The notes under the pieces are model-generated. The model did not search any database. It was not told where the DNA came from and saw nothing but the letters and a program-made list of their open reading frames with translations. From Paenilisteria rustica (GTDB taxonomy: Bacteria > Bacillota > Bacilli > Lactobacillales > Listeriaceae): DNA of 46,427 bases. Location of the stretch: NCBI RefSeq assembly GCF_013820765.1, contig NZ_JABJVM010000023.1, positions 1 to 46,427 on the forward strand. The letters run 5' to 3'. The position numbers and the translations under genes were made by a program. The first letter of the stretch is position 1, and each line of letters starts with the position of its first letter. Below are positions 40,157-46,427 of this stretch, one piece after another.

Positions 40157-40326
40157 GCAGAAGAAATGGCGTTCACAAAATGTTCGCAAAAAGAAGGTAG
40201 AGGAATAGCCGAATTTACGAATGTATAAAATTTTACGATGCATTAATCATGGTAAGATACTTTTATCGGGAAAAGGTAGCTATTAGTAAGCACTACTTAA
40301 AAAACGATGAGCAAGGAGAAGTGTGT

Positions 40327-40989
40327 ATGCCTTATTTAGACCTATTTGACAAAGCTGTCATTGACGAACATTTCAGCAGTAACCACTTACTCGGTTTACT
40401 GCAAGATAATCATGACTATGAAATTGAATGCGAAAAAGTAGAATTAGCAAGGCACGAAGTATTATTTCAGGAAAACCAAATACATGATTATATGTACATC
40501 ATCGAATCAGGTATTTTTGGAGCATGGAGAGGTAGTCATATTATACATTTTATTGGTAAAGATGGTTTTATTGGAATAGATAGTATATTAGGAAATGAAC
40601 CAGCTACACTGACGTTAATTTCTTTAACAAAATCCAGTTTGTGGCGCTTTGCAAAAGAAGATGTGATGCGCAAGTTAATGTATATGCAAGAAGGTTTATT
40701 TTTTCTCTATAACAATATGAAGGTTACTAATGAATATTTAATCAATAGAAGCATATTACAAGTGACGGATGCGAAAGAAAGAATAAAGATATTCATGACA
40801 CAACTAGGAAAACTGTATGGAGAAGAAACACCAACTCAATTCATATTACCGAAAATATTTACTAAAAAAATAATTTCGAACTATCTAAATCTTACTTCTA
40901 CAACTGTGTACTACATTTGTAAAGAGCTAATCAAAGAAGGTTTTTTAGAACCGATGTCGTATCAGCTAATTGTAAATAAAGTCGATTAA
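40327..40989 (+). CDS. Crp/Fnr family transcriptional regulator
   Basis: A 220-residue PrfA-like regulator with beta-roll (EVLFQENQIHDYMYIIESGIF, HIIHFIGKDGFIGID) and C-terminal winged helix (FTKKIISNYLNLTSTTVYYICKELIKEGFL). It shares layout and weak sequence similarity with the preceding gene, consistent with an old duplication. AAGGAGAA (40313-40320) stands 6 nt before ATG 40327; an upstream frame start at 40249 lacks a ribosome binding site. It ends 100 bp before the large surface protein, which it may control. Confidence 0.85.
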   Translation: MPYLDLFDKAVIDEHFSSNHLLGLLQDNHDYEIECEKVELARHEVLFQENQIHDYMYIIESGIFGAWRGSHIIHFIGKDGFIGIDSILGNEPATLTLISLTKSSLWRFAKEDVMRKLMYMQEGLFFLYNNMKVTNEYLINRSILQVTDAKERIKIFMTQLGKLYGEETPTQFILPKIFTKKIISNYLNLTSTTVYYICKELIKEGFLEPMSYQLIVNKVD

Positions 40990-41003
40990 GAATACTAAGT
41001 TTT

Positions 41004-41024
41004 AAGGAGGTGTTTATCATGTGA
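41004..41024 (+). promoter_or_regulatory. Shine-Dalgarno followed by ATG-TGA start-stop
   Basis: AAGGAGG (41004-41010), 8 nt, then ATG immediately followed by TGA (41019-41024), 66 nt upstream of the surface protein start. The reading frame stays open after the TGA for about 20 codons, ending TAA near 41087. It may be a minimal regulatory uORF or the relic of a gene start. Confidence 0.5.
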
Positions 41025-41089
41025 ACGAGTCTAAGTTCTATGGTAGGCAAGTGCTTTAAAAAAAAAGTTAAGAAGGAGAAATTATAAAT

Positions 41090-44000
41090 ATGAAATTTGA
41101 ACAAAAAGGACCAATCAATGTCCTATCTATGCAAACATTAAAAAAAGCTACAAAAACATTATTAGTAGCTACAGTAGTCGCGAGTCAAGTATTTACAGTA
41201 TTACCAACAGGATCATTTGCAGCGGAAAGTACGAATACTGGAACGACAGAAGCGCCGAGTGCAGATTCAGTAGCACAAAAAATCGCACCTGTAAAAACAG
41301 TTATGGCTCTAAAAAGTGGGGTTACAGAATCAAGAACACAAGTATCTACATTCGCTGCATTTAAAGCAGCAGCAGAGTCGGGCACATATAACGTTATTGA
41401 ACTAACTGGTGATTTCCAATTCACAAGTAATGTAACAATCAATAGTAACATGCGTATTGAAGGTAATGGACATACGGTGAGTGTTGCTTCTTATCAAATC
41501 TTGATGAAATCAACTTCAATTATCGACCTTCAAGATACAGTATTAACAAATGCAGGGTCATTAGCTATATTTGCAGGATACGATGGTTATGCGACACCTA
41601 CTCTAAATATTTTAGACAACGTACAAGTACGTGGTTTTGTAATGGGTGGATCTGGTAATCTATCGATGTCTGTTGATGGTTCAAATAACCGTTTCATCAG
41701 CGCTCAAAGTAAAGCAATCGATGTTAATAAATTAGAAATTAAGAATGGTGCTAGAATTGAGCAACTAGAAGCATTAAGTACAGCGATTACTATCCGTAGC
41801 ACAGGGTCAGCGAGCATTGGCGATAACGCTTATGTCAACATGACCTCTAACAATGGCTATGCTTTTGATGCATGGTACAGCTCACTAGTTGTAGGAACAA
41901 ATGCAGTAATTAAATCATCTTCTAAATACGGCACATTGCGCGCTTCCTCTCTAGTAATTAAAGATGGTGCAGATGTTACATTATCATCAGGTGATTCAGG
42001 TTATGGGATATATACAACTGGGAGTATTACAATTGGCAATAACGTGAAATTGAATGCTACTGGTACTGGAACAGCAGTGTATGCATATAATACTGGCGCT
42101 GCAATAAATGTAGGTAAAAATGCAGATATTAACATTACAAGTGATAACGGTCATGGTTTTTATACAAATGGAAAAATCACTTTTGGTGATGGATCTTCGC
42201 TTCATCTGAAAACACAGTATACAGCTATTTACGCTTTAGGTTCAGGTGGTGTTCAATTTGGTACGGTATCAGCTACACCAAAACCAATTTCAGACCAAGT
42301 AACAATTGATCTTAATTCATCAATCGAATATGGTATCTATTCATACGGACCAGCAATATTTGGTGATAATACGAAGCTTACAGTGAAATCATACTATGCT
42401 ACCATCTATGCGGCTGGCTCGTCTCTTATCGATATTGGAGCGCACACAGACGCAGTATTAAGTTCTTCTTCTGATCGTAGTATCGTTGCAGGTGGACTTA
42501 AAATTGGTGACGGATCAAATGTTGATGTCAAGGCATATAGCAATGGTATTGAAATGACAGATCTAAATGGTGATGGCTTAACAACAGGTTCAAATGTTTC
42601 ACTAAAGGTAAACTCATCTGTAAGAAGTGGGATTATAACTTATAAAACTGCAACATTTGGAGATAATAATACGCTAGAATTCGTCGGATTGGGAAATTCA
42701 GGTATTGCGACTTACTACGGATCAGCTGTAAACGTAGGTAAGAACTCTAGCATTTATCTAAATGGTCAGTACGGTGCATACCAAGAAGGTACCTCAGCGG
42801 CATTCAATGTTGGACAAGGAACAAGCACAAAAATTGACGCATCTCAAGCAGGTATCCTTACAGCTGGTGGCGCTACTTTTGCAGAAGATACAAAAACGAA
42901 TATCCGCGCAGCATCAGGATATAGTAACTACCCAGCAATTAAAGCAAACAGCACAGTAACTTTTAATCAAAATTCAATGATTTATGCAGAGACTTTATCA
43001 AACACTTCGACATCAGTATTTGATTTAAGTGGTTCACCAAGCTCAAAACTAGTTTTAAATAGTCCTAAATTTATCGATTTCCGTCAAAATAACAAGACTG
43101 CGAGCGGTCATATTGTTAGAGGTTACGGTAATGACAGCGAAGCATATCGTTCACGCGTTGAAATGAATAACATGGCTAAAGTGTATGCTTGGAATCAAGA
43201 TGCAGACTGGTCTAAAACAGCTTCTGGAGAATGGTCCGATGTAGACAATGCTAAAATTCCATTAACATACCAAGCAGGGACTAAATATGTAAGCTATTAC
43301 GGCGGTGTAGCAACTGGTCAAAACATCGATGGCTTCCAAATTTTTGACTACTCACGCGTATCAACAGAGGGCTCAAGCAGCATTGATCGCCCAGTAGTAT
43401 CACCAATTTATGAAGGTGCTAAAACAGTTTCAGGAACAGGTGTTGTAGGCGATGATATCGTTGTAACATTCCCAGACGGTAAAACAGCAAAAGCAACGGT
43501 TGATGCGGATGGTAAATGGACAGCAAATGTGCCAGCAGGAACTAATTTAGTGAAAGATCAAAGCGTTCAAACATACCAAACAAACGGTGTGAATGACAGC
43601 GTGAAAGTAACAACGAAAGTAATAGCAGACACCACCGTCCCAGCAACACCAACAGTATCTCCTATTAAAGCAGGCGACACAACAATTAATGGTGAAGCAG
43701 TTCCAGGAAACACAGTAACAGTAAAACTTCCTGATGGAACAACAGCAACAGGTGTAGCAGACGCAGATGGTAAATTTGCGATTACAATTCCAGCTCAAAA
43801 AGCAGATGCAGTTATTGATGTAACACAAGCAGGGAAAAATGGTCTTCCAAGTGAAGCAAAATCTGTCATAGTAAAATCTAACGAAAAACCAGTTATTACT
43901 GCAAGCGACAAGACGCTTAAAATTGGTGACACATTTAATCCTCTAACAGGCGTAACAGCAACTGACAAAGAAGATGGCAATTTAACATCAGGCATCACAG

Positions 44001-45910
44001 TTGTAACAAACACTGTAGATACAACAAAAGCAGGAACATACACTGTTAAATACAGCGTAACAGATGCAGATAATAACACAACGACTAAAACAATCACAGT
44101 TACAGTCAACACAAATGAAAAACCAGTTATCACAGCGACTAATAAAACAATCAATGTAGGTGACACATTCTCTCCGTTGGCAGACGTAACAGCGACTGAC
44201 AAAGAAGATGGTGATTTAACTTCAAGCATAACAGTTGTAACGAATACTGTGGATACAACAAAAGCAGGAACATACTCTGTTAAGTACAGCGTAACAGATG
44301 CAGACAACAATACAACAACAAAAACAATCACAGTTACAGTGGTTTCCGTAACAGCAGGAAAAGTCGTAGTCACTGCGCCATATTATGTAGGGTATGATAC
44401 GACTGTTAAAGCAACCGTTTCTGGCGATGCAACGAAAGTATATCTACAAGTTGGCGACACAAAATATACAACGGTTCCAGTAAGTGGAAACTTCACGTAT
44501 TACGCGAAAGACAAAATCACAACAACAACACAAGACGCGTACATCGTTGCTCTAGACTCAGCAGGTAAAGAATTATCACGTGCCAAAGTAACGTTGAAAG
44601 ATGGCCAGTTATTAGTAGGAACTGTAACACCAAAAGAATTCATTGTTAGTGCAGATAGCTATGTGACAGGAACATATACAGGTTCTGTTACAAAAGTGGC
44701 GATTTCAGTCAACGGAACAGTATATCCAGCCGTTGCGGTAACTGGATCAGGCGCTCTACAATATTACGCAAAAGACAAGATTACAAGCAAAACAGACGTA
44801 GTTAAAATGATTGGTTACAACTCAGAAGGCACTATCATTGATACAAAAGACGTATCTGTTGCTGGACCAGAAAGCTTGGTTGGCGCAATCACGATTAACC
44901 CAAGTAACTTCGCTATTTCTACCGATTCCTATGTCAAAGGTACATTCACAGGTAATGTGAAAACTGTTGCCCTTGTTGTTAATGGTGTAGAATCTGCAAA
45001 AGTAGGCGTGGTTGATGGTACAACATGGCAGTATTACGCAAAAGGTAAAATTTTGGCCCCAACAGATGTTGTTTCTGTCAAAGCATACAACGCTGCAGGT
45101 ACATTGGTAGATACGAAAACATTGACAGTAACACAAAATCCAGCAGGGGCAAGCACAATCGTACCAGCCACTTTCAAACTTAAAACAGATACAAATGTTA
45201 AAGGTACTTTCACTGGAAGCGTGAAATATGTAGCGCTCAAGGTTGGCGATACTGTTTATAGTAAAGTAGCCGTGGTAGATGGCACTAACTGGCAGTACTA
45301 TGCAAAAGATAAGATTACAGATACTACAACAGCCGTTTCCGTTATCGGTTATGACAGCACAGGAACACAAATTGCAACTGCACCAGTAACGATCACACCT
45401 GAAGGTTCATCTACAATAACAGCAGGCACATACTTGTTAGGTGCTAATAATGTGACAGGAACCTATACAGGAGCTGTGAAATATGTTGCTATTAAAATCA
45501 ATGACACAACATACAGCAAAGTCCCAGTAAATGCAGATGGAAGCTATCAATATTACATCAAAGATAAAGTAGCTAGTAAAGATGATGTTGTAACTGTTCT
45601 TGGTTATGATTCCACTGGTGCCGTTGTCGCACAAGACAACGTGACGATTGATCCAGGCGTTGCACCAACAATGAAAGCAGACGATTTCACAATCGGCACA
45701 ACAAGAAATATCACAGGAACGTTTACAGGCGGCATTAAATATGTCGGCATTAAAGTAGGCGACACAACGTACAGCAAAGTCCCAGTAGCAACAGATGGCA
45801 CGTACACTTACTATGCGAAAGACAAAATTACAGACGCAACAGCAAAAGTAACCGTTCTAGGCTATGACGCCGTTGGACTTGCTTTAGAAGTTGAAGTAGC
45901 AGTTAACTAA
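41090..45910 (+). CDS. large secreted adhesin-like protein with beta-helix and Ig-like repeats
   Basis: The 1606-residue protein has an extended signal peptide, cleaved near GSFAA-ES (about residue 45). Residues about 100-670 are a right-handed parallel beta-helix of the pectate-lyase-like adhesive type, with repeated turns such as GDNAYVNMTSNNGYAF, GNNVKLNATGTGTAVYA and GDNTKLTVKSYYATIYA. Then two bacterial Ig modules (763-930), two DUF5011-type modules (930-1084, GDTFNPLTGVTATDKEDGNL) and six C-terminal repeats of about 85 residues marked YYAKDKI. No LPXTG, GW or WxL anchor is visible, so release or non-covalent wall association is inferred. RBS AAGGAG at 41073. Nothing indicates enzymatic activity. 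Confidence 0.9.
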   Translation: MKFEQKGPINVLSMQTLKKATKTLLVATVVASQVFTVLPTGSFAAESTNTGTTEAPSADSVAQKIAPVKTVMALKSGVTESRTQVSTFAAFKAAAESGTYNVIELTGDFQFTSNVTINSNMRIEGNGHTVSVASYQILMKSTSIIDLQDTVLTNAGSLAIFAGYDGYATPTLNILDNVQVRGFVMGGSGNLSMSVDGSNNRFISAQSKAIDVNKLEIKNGARIEQLEALSTAITIRSTGSASIGDNAYVNMTSNNGYAFDAWYSSLVVGTNAVIKSSSKYGTLRASSLVIKDGADVTLSSGDSGYGIYTTGSITIGNNVKLNATGTGTAVYAYNTGAAINVGKNADINITSDNGHGFYTNGKITFGDGSSLHLKTQYTAIYALGSGGVQFGTVSATPKPISDQVTIDLNSSIEYGIYSYGPAIFGDNTKLTVKSYYATIYAAGSSLIDIGAHTDAVLSSSSDRSIVAGGLKIGDGSNVDVKAYSNGIEMTDLNGDGLTTGSNVSLKVNSSVRSGIITYKTATFGDNNTLEFVGLGNSGIATYYGSAVNVGKNSSIYLNGQYGAYQEGTSAAFNVGQGTSTKIDASQAGILTAGGATFAEDTKTNIRAASGYSNYPAIKANSTVTFNQNSMIYAETLSNTSTSVFDLSGSPSSKLVLNSPKFIDFRQNNKTASGHIVRGYGNDSEAYRSRVEMNNMAKVYAWNQDADWSKTASGEWSDVDNAKIPLTYQAGTKYVSYYGGVATGQNIDGFQIFDYSRVSTEGSSSIDRPVVSPIYEGAKTVSGTGVVGDDIVVTFPDGKTAKATVDADGKWTANVPAGTNLVKDQSVQTYQTNGVNDSVKVTTKVIADTTVPATPTVSPIKAGDTTINGEAVPGNTVTVKLPDGTTATGVADADGKFAITIPAQKADAVIDVTQAGKNGLPSEAKSVIVKSNEKPVITASDKTLKIGDTFNPLTGVTATDKEDGNLTSGITVVTNTVDTTKAGTYTVKYSVTDADNNTTTKTITVTVNTNEKPVITATNKTINVGDTFSPLADVTATDKEDGDLTSSITVVTNTVDTTKAGTYSVKYSVTDADNNTTTKTITVTVVSVTAGKVVVTAPYYVGYDTTVKATVSGDATKVYLQVGDTKYTTVPVSGNFTYYAKDKITTTTQDAYIVALDSAGKELSRAKVTLKDGQLLVGTVTPKEFIVSADSYVTGTYTGSVTKVAISVNGTVYPAVAVTGSGALQYYAKDKITSKTDVVKMIGYNSEGTIIDTKDVSVAGPESLVGAITINPSNFAISTDSYVKGTFTGNVKTVALVVNGVESAKVGVVDGTTWQYYAKGKILAPTDVVSVKAYNAAGTLVDTKTLTVTQNPAGASTIVPATFKLKTDTNVKGTFTGSVKYVALKVGDTVYSKVAVVDGTNWQYYAKDKITDTTTAVSVIGYDSTGTQIATAPVTITPEGSSTITAGTYLLGANNVTGTYTGAVKYVAIKINDTTYSKVPVNADGSYQYYIKDKVASKDDVVTVLGYDSTGAVVAQDNVTIDPGVAPTMKADDFTIGTTRNITGTFTGGIKYVGIKVGDTTYSKVPVATDGTYTYYAKDKITDATAKVTVLGYDAVGLALEVEVAVN

Positions 45911-45927
45911 AATTTAGATACAACTCG

Positions 45928-45965
45928 GTGTGATGACTAAACTAGCTTTAGTCATCACACATTTT
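45928..45965 (+). terminator. terminator after the surface protein gene
   Basis: Perfect 14-bp stem GTGTGATGACTAAA / TTTAGTCATCACAC with loop CTAGC, then ATTTT. Confidence 0.9.
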
Positions 45966-46030
45966 AAAAATTAACTTTGAAAAAAAGAGCAATTTCATAT
46001 AAAAACAAGAAAACATAGAGGAGTAATAGG

Positions 46031-46427
46031 ATGCTAAAAAAAGTTATATTAATCGCGATGTCAGGTGCTTGTGCCTTATCACTAGTGGCTTGTTCGGCAA
46101 CACCAACTAAAGAAGAAACACCAAAAACAACACAAGAAGCAAAAACAGAGAAAGAAAAAACGTATCCAGCTAAAACAGTGAACAATATAGAGATGCAAAT
46201 CAAAGGTATTGAAACAACAGAGAATGGCAAAGGCGACAAAAACATTATGCAAATAACAATGAGTTTTAAAAATGAAACAGATAGTAAATACGGTATCGGC
46301 GGCAATGACTTTATTTTCAAATCTGGTGACAAAACGTACCAAGTGAAAGCAGATGCCAACAATATCGGAACAGAAATCGCAGCTGACAAAACAGTGAGCG
46401 GAGCCATCAATTTTGAATTACCGAAAG
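46031..46427 (+). CDS. partial lipoprotein with DUF4352-like domain (3' end outside window)
   Basis: The reading frame runs open to the window edge. The N terminus MLKKVILIAMSGACALSLVA ends at a lipobox LVAC, so the Cys is lipidated after signal peptidase II cleavage. A Lys/Glu/Thr-rich linker follows, then MQITMSFKNETDSKYGIGG-NDFIFKSGDKTYQVKA, which resembles the DUF4352 immunoglobulin-like extracellular domain. AGAGGAG (46017-46023) precedes the ATG by 7 nt. It is separated from the surface protein by a strong terminator, so it is likely expressed separately. Function unknown; family assignment tentative. Confidence 0.8.
   Translation, partial: MLKKVILIAMSGACALSLVACSATPTKEETPKTTQEAKTEKEKTYPAKTVNNIEMQIKGIETTENGKGDKNIMQITMSFKNETDSKYGIGGNDFIFKSGDKTYQVKADANNIGTEIAADKTVSGAINFELPK

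Noticed and set aside
43795-44373. 192-codon minus-strand frame in the surface protein gene
   Set aside because: It mirrors the two DUF5011 repeats, giving a Val/Thr-rich pseudo-membrane sequence; no start signals.

Overview
The window comes from a low-to-moderate-GC Firmicute, and gene order and protein sequences point to the genus Listeria (family Listeriaceae). The order 5S rRNA, ctsR-mcsA-mcsB-clpC, radA-yacL-ispD-ispF-gltX, cysE-cysS-mrnC-rlmB-yacP-sigH, rpmG-secE-nusG, rplK-rplA-rplJ-rplL, ybxB-rpoB-rpoC is the conserved Bacillales backbone, and RpoB, RpoC, NusG and the rifampin phosphotransferase look most like Listeria proteins as I remember them. The species is not settled from sequence alone; several insertions that I do not recall from L. 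monocytogenes suggest a different member of the genus.

Layout. 1-4810: end of an rRNA operon, then the CtsR-controlled protein quality control operon with an excellent CtsR box. 4811-8863: an insertion between clpC and radA holding a hairpin repeat, an aldo/keto reductase and a full-length rifampin phosphotransferase (rph). 8978-14266: radA, yacL, isoprenoid genes ispD/ispF, gltX. 14340-16065: a SAT-like GNAT acetyltransferase and an autoinhibited Fic protein. 16145-20363: a tRNA-Cys T-box leader controlling cysE-cysS-mrnC-rlmB-yacP. 20367-23007: sigH, rpmG, secE, nusG and a conserved unknown. 23029-25930: the ribosomal stalk operons with L1-type and L10-type leaders. 25955-35095: ybxB, rpoB, rpoC. 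35279-38397: a FUSC-type exporter and a MecA-like class B penicillin-binding protein. 38410-46427: an accessory locus with three Crp/Fnr (PrfA-like) regulators, a 1606-residue secreted beta-helix/Ig-repeat protein and the start of a lipoprotein.

The most unusual content is non-coding. Two unrelated families of structured repeats of about 120 bp sit in transcribed spacers of housekeeping operons. Family 1 is a palindromic element (about 113-123 bp) whose inner stems covary; it lies after clpC, inside the cysE T-box leader, between rpoB and rpoC, and as a remnant before nusG. Family 2 is a tandem 122-124 bp hairpin unit, with 2 copies between rplL and its terminator and 6 copies between rpoC and its terminator; its central stem shows compensatory changes, and its length breaks the reading frame from unit to unit, so it is not a protein repeat. 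I do not recognise either family. Other regulatory observations are two rRNA-like L1-binding hairpins (before rplK and before rplA), interleaved complementary segments between rplK and rplA, an odd nusG initiation region, and a perfect Shine-Dalgarno followed by ATG-TGA ahead of the large surface protein.

All assignments are made by reading the sequence and from memory of the families; no database search was run. Start codons were revised where a ribosome binding site or family length pointed to an internal start.
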